This document shows positions 47,901 to 57,843 of a stretch of 64,000 bases of DNA, in pieces; positions within the stretch are counted from its first letter, which is position 1; the number at the start of each line of letters is the position of its first letter. The position numbers and the translations under genes were made by a program. Source of the DNA: Archilochus colubris (lineage: Eukaryota > Chordata > Aves > Apodiformes > Trochilidae); contig CM041086.1 in the NCBI GenBank assembly GCA_023079485.1, positions 13,028,401 through 13,092,400 on the forward strand. Direction: 5' to 3'. The notes under the pieces were generated by a model that saw only the letters and a list, made by a program, of their open reading frames with translations, was not told where the DNA came from and did not search any database.

Positions 47901-50104
47901 GCTAAAATGAACCTTCCATATGCCTGCAGTCCACTAGCAGCACCTCAGTGACCAAAGCTGTTCAGTTAACCCCCCCCTTCTGTCCCACTTAAAGGGATTA
48001 CAGGTTCAGTGAAGCTGACAAGTCTGTATCCTTACCCAGCAGGCAGCTATGATGAACAAACAGCCAGGATATGGCACAGAAGTCATTTAGATATATTAGT
48101 AGTGCTAACTTTGTAAAAGCAAGCCAAGGCATGTGAGATCTGACACTTGTGTGACTGTCCTGCAAGGAGGATTCTGCACTGAAGGTTACCTTTTCTTTTA
48201 GCATCAGGAAACACAGCAGTGTCGTTGGTGTTGTAGGTAAAGGTGACAACGTCACCCTGCCAAGTTGCATTGGTCTTGGTGAAACTGTTGCTCCAGGAGT
48301 GACCGTTTCCAAACTGCACTGCCAGAAGGGCAGCACGTCTGTCACTGCCACAGACACTTCCATTGTGTGTCACGACGGATGGCACATTCAAGGTTGTGTT
48401 TTTCTAGAAGAAAAGGGGGATTTTAAAGGTTTTGAGAGGCAGCAGTTCCTCCCCATGACAATGCTAAAAAACTGCTGGAGTTAGAGGGATCCTAGCACAA
48501 GAGTAGCGGGACTGTTTTAGGTTATTCTACAGAATTATGAATTTAGGGTATTACAGAATTATCATACCAGAGTCAAGCACAAATCTAACTTGGCTGTAAA
48601 TCCTCACCATGCTGAGCTGCAGTTTGGATTTACTCTTTAGGGTAAGAACATGAATACACTGATAGACAAAACCCACAAAGTTTGACCAGTATGCTGTTCA
48701 AGGAAGTGCAACAGGTCATTTTCAGTTACTGGTATTATTAACTAAAAACAAATGCTTTGTTTTTAAACGAACGTTTAGGAATACTTTTAACACCTGCCTC
48801 AGTAAAAACAACAACAACAACAACAAAAGTAAACCACCAAATACCCTAGGTAAAAAAGAGAATACTTAAGCTTTTACCCAGGAGGAAATACAGTTCTCAA
48901 AAGTTACAGCCAAATACTTACATAATCACTACTGTTTGTTTCATATTTTATCAAGAATTTCATCATCCATTTTGCATACAGGCACGTGGCATTAGAGGAA
49001 TCCTTTAGCTCTATTTCCACTGCATAGGACTGGAAAAAACCTATAAGATACAATTACTAGCTATTAAGACATTGCTTTTACTTAATTTTCTAGAACCTCT
49101 GCAGAGGACAGCTCATTACAAAGCAGAAAATTATTTCAGAGACTCATTTCAGTACCTTGCCAGGTCCTGAGAGAGAAGCTTGGTTTCTAAAAAAGTATTA
49201 AAACTGGGAAGCACACCATGAAGTTCTCATTGCTGCATTAAAATTAGGATAATGTTTCATCATCTATTGACCTAACAAAGACTAATACCAACATAAACAT
49301 CAGCTTTCTGGTGACAGACTAAACTCAGGTGCTCGAAGACAGCCCTTAAACAGTGTATGCCTTGTAGACCAGGGTCTTCCTATCGTGTTTCCTCAGTGCT
49401 ACAACACAAGTTGACCTCTAAGAGATGAGACCAGGGTTCCTTCATGGCGCTTCCACAATTTCTGCCTCAAAAGACACGGATGCTGAATTCCCTTTACGGT
49501 TTTTTCCATTATTATTATCTTTTTTGGTAACTTTTTGCAGCCGTTGGATTTTTAACCCAGTTCCCCCTCCCAGCCAGTTTCTGACCAGCACTTGTGACCG
49601 CTGACCCCCAGCTCCGAGCTGGCCGCGGGCGAGCAGCGCTGCCCAGACCCGCCGGGGCAAGCAGCCAAAGGCCCCGCGGGCCCGTTCGGGTGGGCTACCG
49701 GGGCCGTGAGGCCCTCACCTCCGCCACACGCCTGTCCCACCCCTCACCAACCACCCACAAGGTCCCGCCAGAACCCACGCAGCCCTCCCGGAGTGCTGGC
49801 AGCGCGGCGAGGGGGGGTGGGGACAGCGGCGGGGCCGGAGCGGGGCCCAACCCGGGGACAGCCGCCCCGGGGCTCAGGCGGCCGCAGGCCCCGGCAGCGC
49901 GCGCCCCACCCCCGCGCGCCCCACCGCCGCGTCACGTGCGCGACCGGGCTTGGCGGAACGGGGGGGGGAACAAGAGGGGGGGCTGTTTTTCCACACACAC
50001 CCCCCCCGCCCCATCCCAGGCCCGGTACCCGCCCGGTACCGGAGGCCGGCGCGCTTACCGGAGCTGGCGATCATGATGAGGAGGAGGAGGGTGCGCGGCT
50101 TCAT
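35788..50104 (-). CDS. LAMP2: LAMP2, lysosome-associated membrane protein 2, complete; alternative last exons 9B and 9C intact
   Basis: Heavily glycosylated type I membrane protein of the lysosome. Shared exons 50059-50104, 48922-49040, 48190-48403, 47417-47578, 46427-46638, 44788-44907, 44454-44532 and 43513-43680 total 1120 nt. They join either to 42322-42461 (isoform B, 419 residues) or to 35788-35930 (isoform C, 420 residues). Domain order: signal peptide ([15 protein letters not shown]); first LAMP domain; Pro/Thr hinge with its alternating TP/PT run in exon 5; second LAMP domain; then membrane segment and a GYQxx lysosomal sorting tail in the last exon. Many NxS/T sequons and the paired Cys of each LAMP domain are visible. 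Between 9B and 9C a third, A-type last exon is present but damaged. Introns contain a 1-kb CR1 and a long polypurine minisatellite. The promoter is a CpG island with TFE-type E-boxes. Confidence 0.95.
37790..38131. repeat. Polypurine tract with a 10-bp minisatellite (GAAGGGAGAA)n
   Basis: 342 consecutive purines on the plus strand. 37851-38110 is 26 perfect copies of GAAGGGAGAA, flanked by A-rich AGA sequence. On the LAMP2 transcript it is a pure polypyrimidine run in the intron between the 9A remnant and 9C. The long open frames across it on both strands are only the repeat. Confidence 0.98.
38618..38780 (-). pseudogene. LAMP2: Decayed LAMP2 alternative last exon of the A type (9A)
   Basis: Lies between 9B and 9C. 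An acceptor (TTTCTTTTTCAG) with the right phase opens it, but the spliced frame ([10 protein letters not shown]) runs through unrelated residues and stops within about 35 codons. A second frame carries an A-type membrane helix ([19 protein letters not shown]). Near 38,671-38,677 homology jumps to a third frame ([10 protein letters not shown] to PCKQF, stop at 38620-38618). So at least two frame breaks separate the recognisable parts. The A-type tail GYEQF is replaced by a sequence ending PCKQF, without the Tyr. No upstream AG in the exon gives a phase-correct open reading. An assembly error is possible but would need several indels. Confidence 0.7.
42322..42461 (-). CDS. LAMP2: LAMP2 alternative last exon 9B
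   Basis: 140 bp after CACCTACAG, in phase. Reads [17 protein letters not shown], a membrane helix, and the tail [14 protein letters not shown] with TGA at 42324-42322. The tail is of the B type known from mammals; GYQTL is the YxxPhi lysosomal sorting signal. A long 3' UTR probably follows, with AATAAA candidates on the minus strand near 41,605 and 40,116. Confidence 0.95.
43513..43680 (-). CDS. LAMP2: LAMP2 coding exon 8, last shared exon
   Basis: 168 bp, [31 protein letters not shown], to [16 protein letters not shown] plus one base (G). The donor is GTAAGT. The single G must be completed by the first two bases of whichever last exon is used. Confidence 0.96.
44454..44532 (-). CDS. LAMP2: LAMP2 coding exon 7
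   Basis: 79 bp, [20 protein letters not shown] to NGS. The acceptor is TTAAACAG and the donor GTAAGA. Confidence 0.94.
44788..44907 (-). CDS. LAMP2: LAMP2 coding exon 6
   Basis: 120 bp, 40 codons, [18 protein letters not shown] to TLIAFMFAV. The acceptor is GTGTTTCAG and the donor GTAAGT. Confidence 0.95.
45228..46235 (-). mobile_element. CR1 LINE, about 1 kb, 5'-truncated, with reverse-transcriptase remnant
   Basis: Inserted in the LAMP2 intron between exons 5 and 6, same strand as LAMP2. The minus-strand frame near 46,066-46,254 shows the RT motif [16 protein letters not shown] followed by DDTKLG. The 3' part shows [20 protein letters not shown]. Frame breaks are present, so it is inactive. 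Confidence 0.9.
46427..46638 (-). CDS. LAMP2: LAMP2 coding exon 5 (hinge)
   Basis: 212 bp after TTTTTTTTCAG. It encodes the Pro/Thr hinge ([19 protein letters not shown]) and the start of the second LAMP domain ([16 protein letters not shown]). The donor AAG|GTGCTT is placed by homology and phase (exon 6 starts at a codon boundary). It is weak, and the frame stays open downstream to 46319. Confidence 0.88.
47417..47578 (-). CDS. LAMP2: LAMP2 coding exon 4
   Basis: 162 bp, [17 protein letters not shown] to [18 protein letters not shown]. The acceptor is TTTTTTGTAG and the donor GTGAGC. Completes the first LAMP domain. Confidence 0.93.
48190..48403 (-). CDS. LAMP2: LAMP2 coding exon 3
   Basis: 214 bp, [19 protein letters not shown] to [14 protein letters not shown]. 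The acceptor is CTTCTAG and the donor GTAACC. It carries the conserved VQFG.G.SW core of the first LAMP domain. Confidence 0.95.
48807..48827. repeat. (AAC)n microsatellite
   Basis: About six to seven CAA/AAC units in the LAMP2 intron between exons 2 and 3. Confidence 0.9.
48922..49040 (-). CDS. LAMP2: LAMP2 coding exon 2
   Basis: 119 bp after TTATAG, starting [20 protein letters not shown] (one base from exon 1) and continuing [14 protein letters not shown]. The donor is GTAAGT. An internal TTCCAG would give a different phase, so the outer acceptor is chosen. Confidence 0.92.
49931..49938. promoter_or_regulatory. CLEAR-like E-box GTCACGTG
   Basis: Palindromic CACGTG core with the 5' GT flank of the CLEAR consensus bound by TFEB/TFE3/MITF in lysosomal gene promoters (known). 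It lies in LAMP2 intron 1, about 165 nt from the start codon. Function inferred. Confidence 0.5.
50059..50104 (-). CDS. LAMP2: LAMP2 coding exon 1 (signal peptide)
   Basis: 46 bp. The ATG at 50104-50102 starts [15 protein letters not shown] plus one base, followed by the donor GTAAGC. The signal peptide continues into exon 2. Confidence 0.93.
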
Positions 50105-50186
50105 GCTGCCGGTGGTGTGCGGGGCGGCAGCGAGGGGCGAGCGGGCGCGGCGAGGCGAGCGGGCGCTGTGGCGGCCGGGCCAGCGG

Positions 50187-50194
50187 TCATGTGA
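50187..50194. promoter_or_regulatory. M-box-like E-box TCATGTGA
   Basis: MITF/TFE-family M-box sequence, about 83 nt upstream of the LAMP2 start codon. Function inferred from the lysosomal role of the gene. Confidence 0.45.
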
Positions 50195-50324
50195 GGGGCG
50201 GGGCGGGGCCGCCCGCACGCCGCCAATCCCCGCGCCGGGGCCTCGATTCGATGGATCGCGGACAGCGAGAGCGGGGCGCGGCGCCTCGGGCGGGCGGGAG
50301 GGAGGGCGGATCTGCGAACGAGCC

Positions 50325-50357
50325 GGGATCGGGAATCGGGATCGGGATCGGGATCGG
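50325..50357. repeat. (GGGATC)n short tandem repeat
   Basis: Five near-perfect units (one is GGGAATC) upstream of the LAMP2 exon 1, in the CpG island. Confidence 0.9.
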
Positions 50358-50494
50358 TCCGTCCCTGCCCTGTGCGGCTACCACGGGGCTCGGTAGGAGC
50401 AGGGTCTCGGCTTCGGCCGTCGGCGGGTTCTGCTGCTGCTGCTGTGGCTGGGGAAGAGAAAACTGAGGGTAGATGTGAGTTCGCAGGGTGACGG

Positions 50495-50760
50495 AGTCAC
50501 AGACCGGGCTGTGTCGAAGAGACCTCGAAGCTCATCCAGTTCCAACCCCCTGCATGGGCAGGGACACCTCCCACCAGCCCAGGCTGCTCCACGCCCCATC
50601 CAACCTGGACCCGAACACTGCCAGGGATGGGGCAGCCACAGCTTCCCCGGGCTGTGTCTCAGCAGCCTCACAGTCAGGAATTTCTTCCTCATGTCTCACC
50701 TACCTTTCCCCTTTCCAGGTCAAAGCCATTACCCCTTGTACTCATATGAGATGAGTACAG
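50495..50760 (-). mobile_element. CR1 LINE 3' fragment
   Basis: Reverse-complement CR1 (ccagttccaaccccctgcat, then caatcaggaatttcttcctc-like sequence). It is followed at 50773 by an 18-A run. It lies just upstream of LAMP2. Confidence 0.75.
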
Positions 50761-50790
50761 AGGCTTTGACTGAAAAAAAAAAAAAAAAAA

Positions 50791-53150
50791 TAAGGTGTTG
50801 TTCACGATTTACAATAAACAGCGAGGGGTTGGAACGGGCTACGGTGACTTCAACACCCGGGGCAGCCGTGAGGAGATACAGGAGTTCTGGGGTTGCCAGC
50901 CCAGGATCTGCTCCGGGGACAGGGTGGCCTGAGCTGTCCCGTCCCTGCAGGAGGACACGGCTGTCACTGTCACATCGTCCTAGGTCACCCAGGGCCAAAC
51001 ACTCGGGTTCTGTAGGGGTTGCTCCGCCGTGACCGGGAAGAAACCTTCCCAGTGTTGGCCTCTGGAACACGGGGAGGGGGTTGGCTGATGCTGGAGTGCA
51101 AAACATGGGGCAGAAAATAGGTTGGGGAAAGCATCTGCCTGGTGTTAATGTGAGAGAAAAAAGCCAACGGGGGTGTGTGAGTGTGAGGGGGAGAGGATGG
51201 GAGTGGACAAGAAACCTGGTGGGTTTGAGACTGGAAGGAGTTATGAAAAGAAAGGCTTGGGAAGAGAAGGGAGTTGGGGAAGAAGAGACTGGGTCTGGGA
51301 GAAAGCAAGGAAAATGGCAGGAAGGAGGAGGCAGGAGCTCTAGGCTCAGAGAGGAGAAGCCTTCCTGGAATGGAATATTCCTGTGGGAGACCTGCAAATA
51401 GTATTTTGAATCATCAGGGACTAAGAGACATGCCCAGTCACTGGGGAAGAAAAAGGTATGAAGAAGACAATAAAACACATTGACCCGATACAGTAAGACA
51501 GTGGGAGTGCAGATGGTGTTGGTAGGAAAGCTGTTAAGAAGCCCTGTGGAAGTTAAACAGTGCAATTTATGATCAAATGTCAGTTAAATACTTTTGGATG
51601 TATACTTGCAATACCCTACTTTTCCAAAGTAACTAAACCTGTCAAGTCAGGATAGCCTCTGAAACCGATGCATCATACACACAGAGGCTTGGGAGGTCAG
51701 ACATGTTCACTGCTTCCATGTGTTAATTTTTGTGCTTCATAACTGCACCTAGAACTGACTAACCATGTGTACTACATACCTGCAAATGCATGTCTAAGCA
51801 TCATTGCTTGTGAATATCAAAATTCATGTAGCTTCAAAATGCTTAAAATATATACATATTTTTTACTTGGACTTTGGGCTTCGTTTACTGAAAACCTATC
51901 TGAAGAAATAAACTTTGTATTTAATAACCAAGCCAGTTCTTGCTGTAGGCTGTGGGGGAGTGTCCAGTAAGAGCAGCAGAGACAAAACCACAAATTCTGA
52001 AGGCAGCAAGTCTTTCATCTCCCTCAGCTCCACCGCAAAGATCGGGGCATTTCAGAGGCGAGGGAGAGTCACGCTGCTGGGGCTTTTACATTTCCTCAGG
52101 CCTCACTGTTTCATTTCAAAGTCCTGTTTTTAAAAAGGCATCTCTCAGGGAGTTAGGAGAAATTACATTAAGAGGATTTGACTGTTTGAGGAGAGATTTT
52201 TGAATTAGGCTCTAATTAACTGGAGGAGGAGAAAATGGTCGGTGTGTTCCTGGCAGTTTGCGTGGTGCAATGTCACCTTTTGTGTCAGCTGGCACCTTTA
52301 CTTCAGGACACGTAGCTTTATGTATAAACACTGGTATGTGCAAACACCCCCTTGTTCCAAGTGGAGAGTTCTGAGTATCTCTTGCTTGCAGATAGGATAT
52401 AGACTGTGAAATCATGAGGGGATCTGAAAACATAAAAAGGAGGACTGGTTACCATGATTCTTATATGCCAATTAATCTGCCAGTTAATCTCACTGGTGTG
52501 AGGTTAGAAGAAGAGTTTATATAATTTATATTTTTATATAATTTAGCATAATTAAAAAATATAGTGTTTTGCACCAGCAATATCCTCATTAACATCAGAA
52601 GCACGGATTTGCCTCTTTCTCTCTTTGCACCTCATGTCTTTGCCTTCCCTGTATCTCCATCCCTGCCATGTAACTGCCTTTCATAGGCTCTTTGTGACAT
52701 TAAATCATTTAACCATAATCTTACCTGGGGTGCTTTTTATTCAGAGTTTTACTTCTTGCTTGGTATATCAGGGAGGATGAAGGAGAGGACTGCTCCTCCC
52801 TTGGGGCTATGGAAAAAGAATGTATGGGTGAATCCTGCTTTTGGTTAACTCCATGCCAAACTGTCTTTGGGAGCACCTTAACAGAAAGATGAAGCTGTGT
52901 GACTTCAGAGGCTTTTCAGTGTCACAGAATTATCACAAGAGAGGCTGAAATCCCTGTGGTTTGTGTACATCGAGGCTGACCACAGGGACAACGTGGGAAC
53001 CACCAAAGTTGCCCAAAGTGTTTCTGCCCTTGGATGGAGCCCTTGGGGAGAGCCAAGGATCACGTGCCACCTGCAGGCACCTCACATTCACATATGGGAT
53101 GAAGTTTGCCCAGCAAAGCCCACATTCTCCATCCATCTGAATGTGTTGAA
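50791..53150. other. Intergenic, no gene recognised
   Basis: Upstream flank of LAMP2. 50.8-51.6 kb is pyrimidine-rich on the minus strand and therefore open for long stretches, without a recognisable domain. The rest is AT-rich single-copy sequence in which I see nothing. Confidence 0.5.
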
Positions 53151-53154
53151 AGGT

Positions 53155-53267
53155 CAGTCTTCAAGCTTCTTACCAGAAAACTCTATTGTTAGTATTTTTC
53201 TCACAGAGGTAAGGGTGGTCCTGGATGTCTATCAGTGGTTATGCTAGAATAGTGTCAAAGGATGAGG
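53155..53267. repeat. 110-bp dispersed element, copy 1
   Basis: From cagtcttcaagcttcttacc to aatagtgtcaaaggat, over 90% identical by eye to 60797-60908, same orientation. Differences are a few substitutions and one-base indels. Not a repeat family I can name. Confidence 0.75.
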
Positions 53268-53913
53268 TTGTTAAAAGCAATATGCTCTGGTGGTAGTAAA
53301 ATGAAATTCTGTTCCTCTCTTGTTTAACAAATCTTCTGGCTTTCCTTGGAAAAAAAAAAATGAAGTGTTTGGGGTCACTTGTAGGAGTCAGCCTCTACAA
53401 ATATCCACTGCATCTTATCATGTGTGATTTCTTTATTGGCTGTGGCAGTCCTAAAGAATGGTAGGATTTATGTGATAGTTGGAGCTCAGTAACATAAGAT
53501 CTAACTCACATGATCAGCTGTTTTCTTTTAATGATAGAAGTGAGAATTACTGTTACCACGATGCAGGGAAAATGCCTTACCCTTCTGCTTACTAGAGATA
53601 AGTGATTTTGCATTTGGTGTGATTTAGGGAGCCACTGGTGGATGGCAAGATGATCCTGGTTTTCTAAGACATTCCTTATGTTTATTCCTGGCTGTGAAAA
53701 TGAGGACTGTAATGTTTCTGTAAGGCAGAATTCTGCAAGGCACATTTGTACTCTGTGTTATACTTAGTCTGATGTCAGTAGTGTTAAGGACATATTGACA
53801 TGTACTGAGAAGAAATATGCAAACCCTTCTGATTTCTTTTTAAAGCTTTAGTTCATCAAGGAATATAAATTCCTGCCTAATTTCAAATGCACAGGCTGTT
53901 CTGTGACTTTCAT

Positions 53914-54111
53914 TCACATCATGTTCTTTATAGCCATTGTATGCTCAGACCTTTGGAAATCCTTCAGCAGTTTCAGCTGGTTGGATATGGTGTCTGTGAT
54001 CAAACTTTTCTTAATCCAGGGACTTGCAAAAATTGATGGATGTGTGGTCAGAAGGAAAGTGTCCAGTTTAATGATGCACTGAGTAACAATGTTTCTCATC
54101 TCTGGTGCAGC
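53914..54111 (-). other. Unidentified exon-like open frame
   Basis: Preceded by a strong acceptor (TCTCCTTCCTCTTTTTATCACAG) and open for 65 codons: AAPEMRNIVTQCIIKLDTFL, later SPWIKKSLITDTISNQLKLL, TGA at 53914. A possible internal donor (AAAG|GTCTGA) lies near 53,953. I do not recognise the protein and found no partner exon. It could be the last exon of an unknown or decayed gene, or chance. Confidence 0.25.
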
Positions 54112-54119
54112 CTGTGATA

Positions 54120-55640
54120 AAAAGAGGAAGGAGAGAATACCTTAAGGACATACAGTAAATCCTACTTGATTCTAATGCAATCTTATTCATTCTTTGAGAT
54201 GTCTCTTTAAACACCAGGACATTTTCTGTATTTTTTTCAGGGGACAAGATTACAGCAGAACCAATTGTTGCCTTCCAGGAGGCAGAGAAAGGATTTGGCA
54301 CCATTTTACAAGGGAGGGACGGAAAGAGGAAGAGATTAATGCTGGCCGGGGAGGACACAGATTCACTTGGCAGCTGGGTATGAACCGCAGGGATCTTCTT
54401 GGGGCTGTGTCAACAACTGCAAGGGTTACAGCTATTCACCAGAGTTTTCCTCCTCACTCAGCCCCAGTTTGTAGCCTGGGGAATTAAGATTTGCTGGGAT
54501 TCGGACCCTAGAACGAAGACTTCCCAGTGTCACATCCCAGCGTGACATCTGCACTGCCACCGCTGCCTGCTCGGTAGTAGGACAGGGATGACTCCCGACA
54601 GTTCTGCTTTGCTAGCTCTGAAAACAAAAAAAAAGAAAAAAATGTTTGTTATCCAGAAAAACGATGCGAAGGCTGTAACGCTGTAGTTCACTCCTGCTCC
54701 GAGCAGATGGCAGCGTTTCTGAGCTGCTGCCTTTCTGCGGGAGGTGGTGGTAGGAAACCAAACCACTAAAGGCTGCTGCAGGAAACTGCTGAGTCAAGAG
54801 TGGGGCAATCATGTGAAATACCAGGAAAAGAAACCTCAGCGGGGAGGTGAGGAGATGGGAGAGCAGGTTGCAACAGAGAGCTGCAAAACTTCCTGCAAAA
54901 GCCCTCTGAATCCCTCTGTGGGACACAGCTGGAAAAACACATCCCCAGCCTAGCGGGAAGGAGCAAAGGCACAGGCAGTGGCATCCTGTGACAAGCTTGT
55001 GACACAAACATCGCTCCTCTACCTGAAAATGGTCTCATCGTGGGCTGGCTGCCTGCGGAGCAGAGAGGGGGGGCAGGAGCAGGGGGTGTCGGGGTGCTGG
55101 TCCTTGGCTGTCCCATCGGGGGCATCCTCCGTGGTGTGGGATGCAGGGCCAGGTGGTGCTCCTGAAGGTGCTCTGGAGCATTCCCAGCTCCTGCTGGATG
55201 TGATGTGTCCCAGAGCACACAGCAGATGGGACAAATGTGTGGCAGGAGATGAGATTGATGCATTTTGTGAGTCACGCCAGAGTTCTTACAGATCTAGAGC
55301 TCTGCAATGTGGAAAACACTTGTTTGACTGACAACTCAACATACTCTTTGGGCTTGTAACAGCAGAGTAGAAGAATGTCAATACTCTTAATTTTATGTTT
55401 CTATCAAGCCTACATTGCTAACTTGCTGGAGATAAATCTGTCAGCTTCAGAGCAGAGTTACTTTGTGAAAGTGGCTCTTGCACAAGGCACCTCCCACTCC
55501 CAACTCTTATGAAAGATGTTTTGGCTGTAACTTTTTCTGAGAGATTTCAGCAGGAAATGTCACACTTCAGCAGGAAACTGTATCTAAAAATACAGGGTTA
55601 GAAGGGAGAATATCCATTATACTGTCATTTTCATATCTGG
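54120..55640. other. Intergenic, no gene recognised
   Basis: Single-copy-looking sequence on both strands. Short open frames only, none with a recognisable motif. Confidence 0.5.
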
Positions 55641-55699
55641 ATATTTTAACTGCAGGAGTTCGGTGCTACAGGATCCCTCATGACCAAGAATAATACCAC

Positions 55700-56600
55700 T
55701 TCCCTGTTACAGAGTGTACATCAGAGGAGGTGGTACATGTAATAATGGTGTCTGTAACTCATCTACACTCTCCAGCTGTGACCCAGGTGGGAAACCAAGT
55801 CTGGAAAACCCTGAGCTGACTCTTGTTCACTCCACTGTCCCAAGCAATGGAACTCTCCCAGGGAATGTTTGGCTCTCCAGTTTGAGATTGCTCGTGAAAA
55901 AGAGAAATATCCTGACAGAACTAACTCCTGCAAGGAGAGGAGATCAGGCCAGGCTGTTTGTTTGTGTCAATTTACTTTATGTAGAATTAAAACTTGTAAT
56001 ATATGTTAATGACTTTGTATTCGTAACCAGTAAAATTCAGGGTTAAACTGAGAAAGAAGTGAACAAAGCAGCTGAGACATGGCATTTTCCACTAGAACAA
56101 TGTAACCTATACAAGACCCTTGTCTCGGAGATAATTAAGTGTAAATCTTGCTCTTAAAACAAGACACTGTCAAGGCCATTTAGGTGCTAGCTGGGCACTG
56201 GGGGAGTGGGAACATCTGCACGGAGACAGGATGAGGCAGCCACAACCAGCAGATAAGGGAGAAATAAGTGCAAGGGTCCAATGAAGAGGATGAAGTCATC
56301 GAAAATAGGAGAGATAAAGATTTCTTCCTTCATCCAAAGACCCCCCCCCTGACATCTCCGCCCAGGCTCTGCCTTTCATGAATATTATATGCTGCAAACT
56401 TATGAATATGTATGTAACCTCCCCTTTTTCTGTATAAATACCCTAACCCTTTCCCTTAACCCTTGGAACTCTTTGTCCAGTGGGAGCTGGGAGTTCCCCG
56501 TATCCGAAAATAAATACCTTTGCTGTCTAAAGGCTCAAAACTCTGTCTCTAAACAGTTTTGCTTGGCCTTTTTGGGCTTCACTCGTCTGCTTGGTGCTTT
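55700..56600 (+). mobile_element. Probable endogenous-retrovirus LTR, possibly with a short internal remnant upstream
   Basis: A promoter/poly(A) arrangement typical of an LTR: TATAAATA at 56433-56440, then AATAAA at 56509-56514, ending near gggcttca at about 56,580. A 110-codon open frame (55714-56046) just upstream, with several Cys and sequons, could be a coding remnant but has no motif I can assign. Edges and target-site duplication could not be fixed. A solo LTR or unrelated promoter-like sequence is possible. Confidence 0.45.
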
Positions 56601-57600
56601 TGGAGCCAGGATTTGAAGCAGCAGCTGCTGCTGGAGGAATAAAAAGGAAGCAGCTGAAGGGAGAGGCAGGCGGTGCCATTTCTGCAGGCAGCAGAATCGC
56701 AGCCCTTTGCCTGCAGAACCAGTTCTCTGGTTCTGACCTTCCCTGGGTCCCAACCTAGCAGCCAGCTTTACCTGCACGGTGAGGAGGTTCCAGCTCGCCC
56801 CTGCAGAGGCTGTTGTGTAATCTTTGTTCCCATCTCATGCCTGGCAGCTTTGCCTCCTCCCTAGCAGGCACCTGGCAGAGCTGGGTTTGCGTGCTGTCCT
56901 GCACAGCCTTTAGGAAAAATCAGAACAGCAGCTTAAGCCTCAGACTGGCACTGACTGAAAGGTTTTCTTGCCATAATTAAAGGAACGCTTTTGAAAATGG
57001 TATCTGTTGGTAACAAAGTGTTCTCGGATACACTTCCCACTTCAGAGACACCACAAGTGAGAATTTCATGTGAGGTTTGGTCTGGAAGAGGAAGCTATGT
57101 ATTAAGTGAACATCTTGTGTATGACCCAACACTATTATTTCATACTGTATTAAAATTACTTGCACTCCAAATGGCAAAAAAGAAATCCATTCCATAGAAT
57201 CTCACATGCATACTCACTCCTCTCTATTTGCAAAGTCACAGTGACTAAGCTTTGCAAAGCAACCCTTGAGCCCTGCAATGGCCTGAGCATTACAAGCCTG
57301 ATGCCTGGCTCTCTAATTGCCTAAACTGCATAAAGCATCCTAATGATGGAGCCACTGGAAAAGCAGCTACTGCAACTTCCTTAATACTGATAATATAATT
57401 AGATTGAGCAGGACCTCTAGACTAACACTTATTTGAAAAGGCAAAATTTTATAGCAAAAACAATTTAAGATTACATAAGCATTTAAATACAGAAGCACCT
57501 AGTGACAGTAGTATTCTCCTCCAGCTCCAAAATACAAGTGTTCCAAGCTGACAAACAACTGATTATTTTAAGGACTAAGCTAAAAGAACTATCATCAGTG
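56601..57600. other. Intergenic, no gene recognised
   Basis: A short plus-strand frame at 56,991-57,197 is open but has no recognisable domain or splice context. Nothing else seen. Confidence 0.5.
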
Positions 57601-57843
57601 TTACAGGAAACATTTGACTAACTGTTTGTCTGAACATTTAGGATCAGTGGTGTTAGCAGCTAAAGGAGCTGAAGCCTTGGGACACAAGGGTTGACCAAGC
57701 ATAAACTGGTAAAACTGATTCTGCTTAACACAGAGCTCTCTGAATCCAGCAGGTACAACTGGAATGAAGATGAGGACAAAGGAGACAATTCCAAGAGAAT
57801 CAAGTGACTTCAAAAGGTGAAACTTGGTAAGAAATGGAGACTT
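57601..57843 (-). other. Unidentified open frame with signal-peptide-like segment and four Cys
   Basis: Open for 80 codons after a good acceptor (CTCTGGTCAG). A hydrophobic stretch (LGIVSFVLIFIPVVPAG) is followed by a short Cys-containing part (RELCVKQNQFYQF, PLCPK, an NTT sequon, KCSDKQLVKC) and a TAA at 57601. It lacks an ATG in the frame before the hydrophobic stretch, so it would have to be a downstream exon. Family not recognised. Confidence 0.25.

Larger units (their letters stand above)
49590..50420. promoter_or_regulatory. LAMP2: CpG island, LAMP2 promoter, 5' UTR and start of intron 1
   Basis: Very CpG-dense and GC-rich, centred on LAMP2 exon 1. It has several long G runs (for example near 49,966) that could form quadruplexes. 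Long open frames here on both strands are compositional. Confidence 0.85.

Noticed and set aside
49594..50396. Several 100-160 codon frames around LAMP2 exon 1
   Set aside because: CpG-island composition; only the 46-bp exon 1 has start, phase and donor consistent with LAMP2.
50729..51565. 278-codon open frame on the minus strand upstream of LAMP2
   Set aside because: Pyrimidine-rich strand with few stops, Ser/Pro/Phe-rich, includes a poly-Phe from the A-run and part of a CR1. No recognisable domain or splice context.
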